Below are positions 26,715-35,643 of a stretch of 64,000 nt of DNA, one piece after another. Positions within the stretch are counted from its first letter, which is position 1; each line of letters starts with the position of its first letter. This DNA is from an uncultured Planctomycetaceae bacterium (lineage in GTDB: Bacteria > Planctomycetota > Planctomycetia > Planctomycetales > Planctomycetaceae). Under the pieces are notes generated by a model, which had not been told where the DNA came from, made no database searches, and saw only the letters and a program-made list of their open reading frames with translations. The translations under genes and the position numbers were made by a program. The DNA is taken from positions 1 through 64,000 of the forward strand of contig CAIOKE010000243.1 in NCBI GenBank assembly GCA_903858815.1. The letters run 5' to 3'.

Positions 26715-29700
26715 ATGAATTCGCTTCGCAATCAGTTTCTGGCATTGTTTGTTGCACTGCCCATGTCCGCAGCTCCGTTGTGTGCACAGCCTCCGGCGAA
26801 AAAGGACATTCCTGCTCCGGACCCGGCGCTTGAGCAGGCCACATTTCGGGTTCCCGAGGGTTTTGAGGTTTCGCTGTTCGCGGCAGATCCGGCGATTGCG
26901 AAGCCGATTCAGATGAATTTCGATGAAGAAGGGCGACTGTGGATCGCCAGTTCAGAGGTGTATCCGCAGATTGTTCCGGGGGCTCCGGCGACGGACCGCA
27001 TTCTGGTGGTCGAAGACCGTGACCACGATGGCCGGGCTGATCAGACTCACGTGTTTGCAGAGGGCCTGCTGATTCCTACCGGGGTTGCTCCGGGTGACGG
27101 CGGTGCCTGGGTAGCCAACAGCACCGAGCTGCTGCATTTTGCCGATACGGATGGTGATCTGAAGGCGGATTCGAAGCGTGTGGTGCTGTCGGGTTTCGGT
27201 ACTGAGGATACTCATCATATTCTGCACACTCTGCGGTGGGGATATGACGGCTTTCTGTATTTCAATCAGTCGATATATATTCACAGCCATGTGGAAACGC
27301 CATGGGGTGTGCGGCGACTGAATGCCGGAGGGATCTGGCAGTTCCGTCCGGAGACTCTGGAGCTGGGCGTGTTCCTGCGTGGTCTGGTGAATACCTGGGG
27401 GCATCATTACGACCGTTATGGTCAGTCATTCGCAACAGATGGTGCTGGCGGCGAGGGGATCAACTATGTGATTCCTGGTGGTTACTATTTCACGGCGGCG
27501 GATGCGGAGCGGCTGGTGCGGGGATTGAATCCCGGCAGTCCGAAACACTGCGGTCTTGAACTTGTGGATACTCCGATGCTGCCTCCGGACTGGCAGGGAA
27601 ATGCCATCACCAACGACTTCCGTGGACATCGTGTGGTGCGATTTGTGCTGACCGAGGAGGCATCGGGTTATGTATCGCGTGAGCAGCAGGAAGTGATCTG
27701 GTCGAATCATGTTGCGTTTCGACCGATCGATGTGAAGATCGGTCCGGACGGTGCGATTTATGTGGCTGACTGGTACAACCCGATTATCCAGCATGGTGAA
27801 GTGGATTTTCGTGATGAGCGACGTGACCGGACTCACGGGCGCATCTGGCGTGTGGTCTGGAAGGGGGCTCCAAAGCGTCCATTTCGCCCCATGTCAACTC
27901 GCAGCACGCCTGAGTTGTTTGAAGCACTGCGTTCGAATGATGGCGTTGAGCGTCAGAATGCCAAACAGATACTGCGACAGCGTGGTCCGCAGATTGCTGA
28001 TGAGCTGCAGTCGTGGCTGCAGCAGGTGCAGTTGACGGACGCTGAGCGTGAGCGTGTGCAGTTGGAGGCGTTGTGGTGTTTCCAGACAGCTCGTTCGGTG
28101 CAGCCCGGGCTGTTGAAGGGATTACTGCAGAGTACAGACGGGCGGATTCGGGCCGCTGCGGTGCGTGTGCTGAGTCACTGGAAGTTTCTGCTGCCTGATT
28201 CGCTGGAACTTCTGAAGGGACTGGTGCAGGACGGGCATCCGCGTGTGCGTCTGGAGGCGATTCGGGCCTTATCGTTTTCGCCGCTGCAGGATTCGGAAAG
28301 GCAGCTGGCCGATGGCAGTGCCTTCGGTGAGAGTCCAGCGCCGGAATCGGCAAAAACGGTGGCCCAGTACCAGGATCCACGATTGATTGAGACGGCTCTA
28401 TTGCCACTGCGGCAGCCTGTCGACGTGAATATCGACTATGCTTTGTGGTTGACATCGAAGGAGTTGGCACCCAGTTGGCGACCTGCGTTTGAGGCTGGGC
28501 AGATGAATTTCGGCAGTGACGCTGAGCAGGTGGCATTTGCCTTCTCAGCGATCAACGCTGGTGCTCCTGTGGAACTGCTGATGCGCGATCTTTATGGAAC
28601 TGATGTTTCGGCGGACAAGCGAGCACGACTGGTGGAGCTGATTGGGGTCAGTGCTGATGCGAATCAGCTGGGCCGACTGGCAACCGCTGCGATTGGTGCC
28701 GGAGATGCAGCTACGATTTCCACTGTCCTGACAGTCGCAGCAACGCGTCGGGTGACTCCAGTTGTTGAAGCCGGCGAACTGCAGAAGCTGTTGACTGGGG
28801 ATGATGTGGTACTCCGCAGACTGGCCCTGCAGGCCGTTGGTCAGTGGAACATCGGGGCATTGAAGCAGGTCCTGCAGAATCTGCTTGCCTCTGCTGATGC
28901 TAATGCTGGTGATCTCGCTGCCGGGCTGACGGGGATTGTTCAGGGCAAAGATGCGGCACTGCTGGATCGGATGCAGACGCTGGCTGCTGATCCGCAGCGC
29001 AGCGCGACGGTCCGAGCTGCGGTGCTTGAACGCCTGTCGGTGGCTCGACCTGCAGTGGCCGCGAAGCTGGTTGCCGGATTACTGGCCGAGCTGCCGGGGC
29101 CTGCAGTTGCGGCCGGTGCAACTCGCTCACTGTTGAATGAGAAAAACGGTCCCAAACTGCTGACTGAAGCTCTGGCTGATCGTGAACTGCAGACAGACGT
29201 GGCTTTGGAAGTCCTGCGAGTCCTGCGTGAGAGCGGTCGGACTGACGCTGAACTGGAAGCAGCTCTGAAGAAGTCCGGGCGAGTTGCGGCTCGCAGGACG
29301 CTGACGGAAGAACAGAAACTGGCCATTCTGAAAAAGGCCACCACGGATGCAAAGGCGGCTGATGGTGAACGGATCTTTCGCACGGAATCCCTCGGGTGTC
29401 TGAAGTGCCATGCGATTGGGGCAGCCGGTGGCCTTGTGGGCCCTGACATGATCAGTCTTGGTGCCAGTGCGCAACCGGATTACCTGCTGGAATCATTGCT
29501 CAATCCCAATGCGAAGGTGAAGGAAAACTATCACACGACAGTGATTGCCACGGTTGAGGGGCAGGTCATTGCTGGTGTGCAGATTCAGAAATCGGACAAG
29601 GCGATCACTGTCCGGACGGCTGAGAACAAAGTTGTGGTCGTGCCGTCGGAACTGATTGAGGATGTGGGTCAGGGGGTGTCTTTGATGCCGGAGGGTCTGG

Positions 29701-30227
29701 TGGATGCTCTGACGGACGATGAAATCGCAGCGTTGGTACGATTCCTGTCGGAACTTGGCAGAACTCCGGAGTACACATTGTCACGTCGCCGGTTGGCGCG
29801 GACCTGGCAGGTGCTGCTGCCGACTCCGGAAGGTATGCACCAGATTAATCGCACCAGTTTCAGCAAGGTGGCGGCCAGTGATCCGGCTTTCACGTTTGTT
29901 CCGCGGTATACGGTAGTCAGCGGTCATTTGCCTCTCGCTGACATTCCGTCAATGAAACTGCGTGGACAATCCGTGGGGTTTGCTCAGACGCAACTGAATG
30001 TCACTACGCCTGGCGAAATCACTTTCCGGCTGAATTCTGCAGTGGGAGTTGAAGTGCGGGTGGATGGTGTGCCCATGCCGGCGGCGGTTGAATTCAGCAC
30101 AGCGCTGGGTGCCGGCAGCCATACGGTGACCGTGACTGTTGACACAGGAGCACGAACAGAGCCGCTGCAGCTGGAATTGCTGGACAGTCAGAAGCAGCCA
30201 GCAGGCAACGCAGAACTGGTGAACTGA
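26715..30227 (+). CDS. PVC-type heme-binding dehydrogenase-like protein with HEAT region
   Basis: A 1170-residue secreted protein. After the signal peptide comes a propeller 'membrane-bound dehydrogenase' domain (EVSLFAADPAIAKPIQM, DRILVVEDRDHDGRAD, YVADWYNPIIQHGEVD). An alpha-helical HEAT-like block follows at about 400-850. The cytochrome domain has CLKCH at 895-899 with VGPDM downstream. A C-terminal about 170-residue beta-rich module, possibly carbohydrate- or surface-binding, is absent from the first heme protein at 762-3599. It probably transfers electrons during oxidation of an unknown substrate in the periplasm. No Shine-Dalgarno is visible. Confidence 0.87.
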   Translation: MNSLRNQFLALFVALPMSAAPLCAQPPAKKDIPAPDPALEQATFRVPEGFEVSLFAADPAIAKPIQMNFDEEGRLWIASSEVYPQIVPGAPATDRILVVEDRDHDGRADQTHVFAEGLLIPTGVAPGDGGAWVANSTELLHFADTDGDLKADSKRVVLSGFGTEDTHHILHTLRWGYDGFLYFNQSIYIHSHVETPWGVRRLNAGGIWQFRPETLELGVFLRGLVNTWGHHYDRYGQSFATDGAGGEGINYVIPGGYYFTAADAERLVRGLNPGSPKHCGLELVDTPMLPPDWQGNAITNDFRGHRVVRFVLTEEASGYVSREQQEVIWSNHVAFRPIDVKIGPDGAIYVADWYNPIIQHGEVDFRDERRDRTHGRIWRVVWKGAPKRPFRPMSTRSTPELFEALRSNDGVERQNAKQILRQRGPQIADELQSWLQQVQLTDAERERVQLEALWCFQTARSVQPGLLKGLLQSTDGRIRAAAVRVLSHWKFLLPDSLELLKGLVQDGHPRVRLEAIRALSFSPLQDSERQLADGSAFGESPAPESAKTVAQYQDPRLIETALLPLRQPVDVNIDYALWLTSKELAPSWRPAFEAGQMNFGSDAEQVAFAFSAINAGAPVELLMRDLYGTDVSADKRARLVELIGVSADANQLGRLATAAIGAGDAATISTVLTVAATRRVTPVVEAGELQKLLTGDDVVLRRLALQAVGQWNIGALKQVLQNLLASADANAGDLAAGLTGIVQGKDAALLDRMQTLAADPQRSATVRAAVLERLSVARPAVAAKLVAGLLAELPGPAVAAGATRSLLNEKNGPKLLTEALADRELQTDVALEVLRVLRESGRTDAELEAALKKSGRVAARRTLTEEQKLAILKKATTDAKAADGERIFRTESLGCLKCHAIGAAGGLVGPDMISLGASAQPDYLLESLLNPNAKVKENYHTTVIATVEGQVIAGVQIQKSDKAITVRTAENKVVVVPSELIEDVGQGVSLMPEGLVDALTDDEIAALVRFLSELGRTPEYTLSRRRLARTWQVLLPTPEGMHQINRTSFSKVAASDPAFTFVPRYTVVSGHLPLADIPSMKLRGQSVGFAQTQLNVTTPGEITFRLNSAVGVEVRVDGVPMPAAVEFSTALGAGSHTVTVTVDTGARTEPLQLELLDSQKQPAGNAELVN

Positions 30228-30239
30228 ATCATCGAAGAA

Positions 30240-30272
30240 CTGCATTGCCGCTGGACAGCAGCGGCAATGCAG
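30240..30272. terminator. Bidirectional hairpin between convergent genes
   Basis: Perfect 14-base arms (30240-30253 and 30259-30272) with a 5-base loop, 12 bases past the heme gene stop and facing the end of the EF-hand gene. On the minus strand it is followed by TTCTTC. It probably terminates one or both genes. Confidence 0.6.
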
Positions 30273-30330
30273 ACCGTTCTGCTGGACATCCGGCGACCGG
30301 CTGTTTCAGAGGGGCCGGTCGAGCGGAGGC

Positions 30331-31563
30331 TTAGCGGCCACCCTGCTGCTGTCCGGCCGCAGCACTTGCTTTTTCCAGGTTCTTCGTGAACGTGGCAAGA
30401 TCCATCGCGTCAAGTCTGATGCCGGCCTGTTCGAACATGCCGCGGACGCGACGGCTTTGTTCCCACTCTTCCGGGTCAATTCGACCGTTCTGATTCAGGT
30501 CCAGACGCTGGAAGTAGGATGGAGCCATGGCAGCCTCGCCACCGGGTTGTCCTCCCCAACTGCCTCCGCCCCATTGAGAGCGACCGTCAGAACGTTGTTG
30601 ATCACCGCCGCGTTCACCGCGTCCGTTGTCGGACTGTGGAGCATTCTTCGGACGTGCCGGCGTACCCGTGACGATGGTGAGTCGCTTACGTTCATCGGTG
30701 GATGCCACGTTCTGGCCCGCAGCTGCGGCGGCCTCAGCCGCCTGCAATTCTTCGGGAATCAGGTAGCCGTCAAAATCGAGATCCATCGCCTCGAATTGTT
30801 CCAGGTCAGCGCGACGGGTCATCATCCACTCGTGCATCCCCAACTGACCGTCGAAGTCCGTATCAACTTCGGCGTAGGCTGGAGGCAGCTCGAGCGTCAT
30901 GGGCTTTTTGGGTTTCATGCGATAGGGCGTCAGGGCCTTCGGTTTGTTATTGCCGCTTTCACCAGGCTGTCCGGGATTCTGGGGAGACCCCGGGGGGCCA
31001 CCTGAAAAACCCGAACGGAAGGAATTCCGCATGTCATCGAGTGACATCCCTGGTTTCAGTTCGATCCCGCGTGCTTTCATCATGTCGCGAACGAACGAAG
31101 GCATCCGGTCCAGTTCTTCCTGATCGATCTTGCCGTTGCCATTTGAGTCCATCATGGAGGTGAAGCGACTGCCGCGATCACTGTCGCCACCGCCTGGGGG
31201 GCCGCCACCGAAACCACCAAAACCACCCGGGGGGCCACCGCCGAAGCCTCCGAAGCCACCCGGTCCACCCCCGCCAAAGCCTCCAAATCCAGCCGGTGGT
31301 CCGCCACCGAATCCTCCGGGACCGCCGCCACCGAATCCCCCGGGAGGTCCCCCACCGAAGCCTCCGAAGCTGCGACCACCCATGTCACCGCCCCGGTCAC
31401 CGCCTCGATCACCGCCTCGATCACCCCGGTCACCGCCTCGGTCGCCCCGATCACCGCCTCGGTCGCCGCGACTGCCGCGACCAAAGCCACCGTCCTGAGC
31501 CAGCAGGGATTCGGACCCAAGCAGGAAAGAACCCAGCAATAGGGATGTGAACATTTGTTTCAT
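30331..31563 (-). CDS. Secreted EF-hand protein with Gly/Phe- and Gly-Asp-Arg-rich repeats
   Basis: A 410-residue protein with signal peptide. Residues 33-60 are GDRGGDRG repeats. Residues 64-125 are a Gly/Phe/Pro low-complexity tract of GGFGGGPP units. Four EF-hand-like calcium loops follow: DSNGNGKIDQEE (139-150), DTDFDGQLGMHE, DLDFDGYLIPEE and DLNQNGRIDPEE. A Pro/Gly/Arg linker separates the last two. EF-hand secreted proteins are frequent in planctomycetes; partners are unknown. It is divergent from the type II secretion locus, whose first protein also ends in a Gly/Phe-rich tail. The repeats are mirrored in the DNA at about 31193-31490. Confidence 0.85.
   Translation of the reverse strand: MKQMFTSLLLGSFLLGSESLLAQDGGFGRGSRGDRGGDRGDRGGDRGDRGGDRGGDRGGDMGGRSFGGFGGGPPGGFGGGGPGGFGGGPPAGFGGFGGGGPGGFGGFGGGPPGGFGGFGGGPPGGGDSDRGSRFTSMMDSNGNGKIDQEELDRMPSFVRDMMKARGIELKPGMSLDDMRNSFRSGFSGGPPGSPQNPGQPGESGNNKPKALTPYRMKPKKPMTLELPPAYAEVDTDFDGQLGMHEWMMTRRADLEQFEAMDLDFDGYLIPEELQAAEAAAAAGQNVASTDERKRLTIVTGTPARPKNAPQSDNGRGERGGDQQRSDGRSQWGGGSWGGQPGGEAAMAPSYFQRLDLNQNGRIDPEEWEQSRRVRGMFEQAGIRLDAMDLATFTKNLEKASAAAGQQQGGR
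31193..31490 (-). repeat. In-gene tandem repeats of the EF-hand protein
   Basis: Two adjoining low-complexity tracts: Gly/Phe/Pro-coding units at about 31193-31370 and Gly-Asp-Arg-coding units at about 31381-31490. They are imperfect at DNA level with varied third codon positions, which suggests selection on the peptide rather than fresh slippage. Confidence 0.7.
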
Positions 31564-32002
31564 ATTTTGTCTCAGGCTGTGAAGAAATCTTGCGCTGGAC
31601 TGCGGACCGATCGTTCTATTATGCCTTCAAACCCCGATTGTCCCCCCTCGTTTCGGGAATCTTTCCAATTTTTGCAGACCCTCACGCGAGAATTGTGGGT
31701 TTGAGAGCGAAGGAAGCTGGGGGATCCAGGCAGAAAAACCGGGGTAATAGTCAACTCAGTAGTCCGTAATTCGGTCTGCTGTTTGATTGGCTTAGTCGCC
31801 ACTGTCTGTTCGGGCGGTGTTGGTTGGCCCATCTGTACACGTGTTTTCCCCTGGTATCCTCGTCAGGACCTTCACTTTCGCGGGCAGCTGCTCTCGGTCC
31901 GGGGGATTCCCCGGGTTCTGGTCATGCTGGCTGGCAGAGAACGCGAAGAATAGCAGGATGTACCCAAGCCTGTGTGAGTGTACATTTGTAACGGATCTGA
32001 TT
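31564..32002. other. Divergent control region of the EF-hand gene and the secretion locus
   Basis: A 439-base gap that should carry promoters in both directions. A small hairpin with CCGGGG/CCCCGG arms lies at 31899-31914, and an 8-base palindrome ACACGTGT at 31837-31844. I found no convincing -35/-10 pair. In-frame codons upstream of 32003 exist but do not look like coding sequence. Confidence 0.4.
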
Positions 32003-35000
32003 ATGCGACCTGGATGGAATATTCCCGTGAGCAGTATGTTTCTGGTGATGCGTCGGGCCTGTCTGTGTGGCGGGCTGCTGGCGATGTGGGTGCTGGCGTC
32101 CTCGGCCGTTCAGGCTCAGGGCCAGACTCGCGCTGGTTCCGAGGCTGACTTGCTGCGTCGCGACGAGGTGCAGCAGGAGCTTGGGCTTTCCGAGACACAG
32201 AAGACACAGCTGTCGGAAGTGGCGGCTGCCGGGAATCCTGGCCGTGAGGTATTTGATCCATTTTTGCAGCGGATGAAGGATGAGAAGGACGAGGCGGCGC
32301 GGACGAAGATCCGTGAGGAGATGCAGGCGGCGATAGTGGCTGCCAAGGAGGGTGTTTCCGGGAAGGCTCTGGCATTGCTGGACAGTCGGCAGCTGAAGTT
32401 GTTGCGTACGATTTACATCCGCGAGGCTGGTGTGCGTGCTCTGTCGGATGCTCGGGTATCAGCCGATCTGGGGCTGACGGCCGAGCAGAAGAAGCAGTTG
32501 GAGACATTATCTGCAGAGCGTCGGGAGGCTTCGGCGGCGTTGGGCTTTAACGCGACTGAAGAGCAGCGGGCAGAGTTTACAAAGCAGTGGGACGACAAGT
32601 ATCAGGCGGTCCTGACGGCCGAGCAGAAAGCGAAGTGGACAGAGCAGGCGGGGCCACCGGCGGTAGCTGTTGCGGCAGTTCCCGGGGCAGTTCCGGCTGC
32701 TGGTTCACCGGTTGTGTCGGGTGCAGCGGCCTATGATCCTCAGGCTCAGGGCATGGCTCCTCCGGGTGCCGTCGTGGTGTCCAGTTTTGGGGCAGCAGCG
32801 GTACCGGGTGAGCGGGCAGAGAAGCTGTCTTTCAACATGCGTTACGCTCCGTGGGATCAGGTGCTGCAGGACTTTGCGGCAGCGGGTGGCTACACGCTGG
32901 ACATTACTCAGTTGCCCACCGGCACGTTTACTCACATCGATTCTGCGGAGTACACCATTTCGCAGGCGATGGACATCATCAATGGTTATCTGCAGCGGAA
33001 GGGATACACGCTGGTTGTAAAGGACAACTTCCTTGTCTGCGTGAACGTGGACAAGACGATTCCGCCCAATCTGATTCGTGATATTTCGCTGGATGATCTG
33101 CTGAAGGTTGACAGTGGCGCGCGGGTGATTGGTGAGAACGAAATTGTGCGTATTGAGATTCCGCTGGAGAAGCTGGACGTTGGCGTGATGGCTCAGGAGG
33201 TTGAGCAGTTGCTGGGACCTCTTGGCACCATGACTGCGTTTACTCAGTCCGGGACTCTGATAATCGCTGACACGGGTGCCAATCTGCGGCGGATCAAGAG
33301 TTACGTGGATTCTGCTCTGGGTCGCATGGAGGACGAGCTGGTGTTCAAGTCTTATTACCTTGAGCACATTGCGGTTGAAGAGGCTGAGTTCATGCTGTTA
33401 GCGCAATTCGGCATGCGTCAGGGTGTGACCAACGTCAGTGCTGGCGGTGGTGGTGACCGTCGTGGTGGTCCGCCGCAGGCTCAAACACCAGCTCGAACCA
33501 GTACTCTGCAGGTCTTCTCGGATACTCGCACCAACAGTCTGCTGGTGACAGCTTCTCCGGATCAGCAGAAACTTGTGGAAGAGATCGTGAAGACGCTGGA
33601 TGTTGACAAGGACCCAAAGGGAAATCCTCTGGACGGCACAGATCGTCGTGGTCCTTATCTGAAGGTTTACAAGGTGTCCGGGCGTGCCGACCAGGTGGCT
33701 CAGAGTATTGACGCGATGATGCCTGGTGTTGTTGTGAATGAGGACGGTCAGGCCGGGACTGTGCACATCTTTGGCACGACCAAGCAGCACGATCAGATTT
33801 CTGAATGGGTGAAGTCGTTCAGCGAGGGGACTGGTTCCGGCGGGTCGGTGGCGGTGATTCCACTGGTGAAGATGGACCCGCTGACAGCAGCGGCAACTTT
33901 GCGGAACCTGTTCATTGCCGAGGGCAATGCGGCTCCGACTGTGGAGACCGATCTTTATGGTAACCGGATTATCGTGAAGGGCACGGCGGCTCAGGTGGAG
34001 CAGATTCGTCAGGTCCTGCGTGATCTTGGGGAAGAGGGGACGGGGGTCCGCACGAAGGGTGAGGGCGGTCCGATTCGTCGTTATTCACTGCGTGGTCGAG
34101 ATCCGGCTGAATTCTTTGAGTATCTGCAGAAGGAGTGGCAGGCCTCGGAGAAGTCCAGCATTCGCATCGTGGTTCCGGCAAAGAGTGGTCCGATTCGTGA
34201 CCTGAAGACTCCTTCGGGTTCACTGGATGGCGAAAAGTCTGCTCCTGAGGCTCCGGCCCCGGGTACGACCGGCGAGCAGCCGACGACGACCTATCATGGC
34301 CGTCGCGGCGCTGCGGGAGCAATTCGCAAAGAGACGTTTTATTATCCGGTTCGTCAGGAGGCTTCAGCAGCGCCACCGTTGCCGGCGCGTCCGGCTGCTC
34401 AGGACGAGTCAGTCGCTGGTGCTCAGGACATTCAGATTGTGGTGGACGGGGACGACCTGCTGCTGCTGTCGAAGGATGAGGATGCACTGGATCGTCTGGA
34501 AGAGATGATGGATTTTCTTCAGGAGTCCATTCCGTTCAGGACTCGCTGGACCGTGTTTTATCTGCAGGCCTCAGATGCCACGGAGACAGCCGGCTTGCTG
34601 GAGCAGTTGATTCCCAGCAGCAGTGTCACCAGCACTGCTGCGGATTCGTCATTCAGTCTGAGTTCCATGTTCAGTCCGATTACTCAGTCGGTCTCCAGCA
34701 TGACGGGTCTGTCGGGGCTGGGCGCGAATCCTCAGACGCTGCGAATCATTCCGGATCCGCGAGCCAACTGTTTGTACATCACTGGTCCGCAGGCTGCGGT
34801 TGACGAAGCTGAGTCGTTGCTGCGGGTGCTGGATTCCAATGAAATGCCTGAATCACTGCGTGAATTGCAGCCGCGGCGTCTGGCGATTCAGCATGCTGAT
34901 GTGGACGAAGTGGTGACGATTGTGAATGACGCCTTCAAGCCCTATATGGAACCTGCGGGTGGGCGTGGTCAGCAGAACAATCCGCTGGCTGCGATGTTTG

Positions 35001-35593
35001 GCGGTGGTGCTGGCGGTGGCCGGGGTGCTCGCAATGAACCCACGGGTGTGCAGATGACTGTGGCCGTGGATCGACAGAACAGCACGTTGATTATTTCCAG
35101 CAGCGAGGCTTTGTTTCAGAAGGTGAAGTCGCTGGTGGACGAAGTGGACCAGACGGCTCAACAGGCGAATCGCACGGTGCGTGTCGTGCAGTTGCAGCAT
35201 TCCGATGCAGCGACTGTGCAGCGTTCACTGACCAGTTTGTTTCCTCGCGTGACCACCAGTTCGACTCGACCTTCCACCTCGTCTTCTTCTTCATCCGGTG
35301 GTTCTGGGAGTGCCGGATCGAATGCTCCGGGAAGTCCGGGCCCGCAGGCTCAGGATCCGATTCAGCAGATGATGATGGATCGCATGCGGCAGCGTGGTGG
35401 TGACAGTGGCGGTGGCCGAGGCGGCTTCAGTCCATTTGGTGGTGGCGGAGGCAGCCCATTTGGTGGTGGTGGTGGCAGTCCATTCGGCGGTGGCGGTAGT
35501 CCGTTTGGTGGTGGCGGTAGTCCGTTTGGTGGTGGACGAGGTGGTTTCGGTGGGGGTGGCTTTGGAGGTCGTGGCGGCGGCGGTGGCCGTTGA
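32003..35593 (+). CDS. Secretin N-domain protein (GspD-like) without visible barrel
   Basis: About 1196 residues, exported (RRACLCGGLLAMWVLASSAVQA). Residues about 45-215 are helical with two LTxxQ-like turns (LGLSETQKTQL, LGLTAEQKKQL), as in Spy/CpxP-type proteins. An N0/STN-like domain follows at about 274-350 (MRYAPWDQVLQDFAAAGGYTL). Several NolW-like N-domains come next, each with DTRTNSLLV/DPRANCLYI/DRQNSTLII strands. The end (from about 1130) is Gly/Phe/Ser-Pro repeats. The secretin barrel signature (VPxLGxIPxLGxLF) is not found. Starts at 32003, 32036 and 32048 are all possible. It heads the type II secretion locus and should work in the periplasm. Confidence 0.8.
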   Translation: MRPGWNIPVSSMFLVMRRACLCGGLLAMWVLASSAVQAQGQTRAGSEADLLRRDEVQQELGLSETQKTQLSEVAAAGNPGREVFDPFLQRMKDEKDEAARTKIREEMQAAIVAAKEGVSGKALALLDSRQLKLLRTIYIREAGVRALSDARVSADLGLTAEQKKQLETLSAERREASAALGFNATEEQRAEFTKQWDDKYQAVLTAEQKAKWTEQAGPPAVAVAAVPGAVPAAGSPVVSGAAAYDPQAQGMAPPGAVVVSSFGAAAVPGERAEKLSFNMRYAPWDQVLQDFAAAGGYTLDITQLPTGTFTHIDSAEYTISQAMDIINGYLQRKGYTLVVKDNFLVCVNVDKTIPPNLIRDISLDDLLKVDSGARVIGENEIVRIEIPLEKLDVGVMAQEVEQLLGPLGTMTAFTQSGTLIIADTGANLRRIKSYVDSALGRMEDELVFKSYYLEHIAVEEAEFMLLAQFGMRQGVTNVSAGGGGDRRGGPPQAQTPARTSTLQVFSDTRTNSLLVTASPDQQKLVEEIVKTLDVDKDPKGNPLDGTDRRGPYLKVYKVSGRADQVAQSIDAMMPGVVVNEDGQAGTVHIFGTTKQHDQISEWVKSFSEGTGSGGSVAVIPLVKMDPLTAAATLRNLFIAEGNAAPTVETDLYGNRIIVKGTAAQVEQIRQVLRDLGEEGTGVRTKGEGGPIRRYSLRGRDPAEFFEYLQKEWQASEKSSIRIVVPAKSGPIRDLKTPSGSLDGEKSAPEAPAPGTTGEQPTTTYHGRRGAAGAIRKETFYYPVRQEASAAPPLPARPAAQDESVAGAQDIQIVVDGDDLLLLSKDEDALDRLEEMMDFLQESIPFRTRWTVFYLQASDATETAGLLEQLIPSSSVTSTAADSSFSLSSMFSPITQSVSSMTGLSGLGANPQTLRIIPDPRANCLYITGPQAAVDEAESLLRVLDSNEMPESLRELQPRRLAIQHADVDEVVTIVNDAFKPYMEPAGGRGQQNNPLAAMFGGGAGGGRGARNEPTGVQMTVAVDRQNSTLIISSSEALFQKVKSLVDEVDQTAQQANRTVRVVQLQHSDAATVQRSLTSLFPRVTTSSTRPSTSSSSSSGGSGSAGSNAPGSPGPQAQDPIQQMMMDRMRQRGGDSGGGRGGFSPFGGGGGSPFGGGGGSPFGGGGSPFGGGGSPFGGGRGGFGGGGFGGRGGGGGR
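35433..35550 (+). repeat. In-gene repeats coding Ser-Pro-Phe-Gly4-5 units
   Basis: About five imperfect 24-27-base units at the 3' end of the GspD-like gene, coding SPFGGGG-type blocks. The last units are nearly identical in DNA, so the tract may vary in length between strains. Confidence 0.7.
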
Positions 35594-35643
35594 TTGGGTT
35601 TTCTGAGCTGGCGTCATCATCAAAGAATGGTCTGTGAACAGCT

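Noticed and set aside
30900-31500. Proline-rich plus-strand frame opposite the EF-hand gene
   Set aside because: It is the antisense image of the Gly-rich repeats; the minus-strand gene has a signal peptide and four EF-hand loops.
31817-32002. Extended N-terminus for the GspD-like protein
   Set aside because: The added 62 residues look non-coding and would bury the signal peptide; starts at 32003-32048 fit export.
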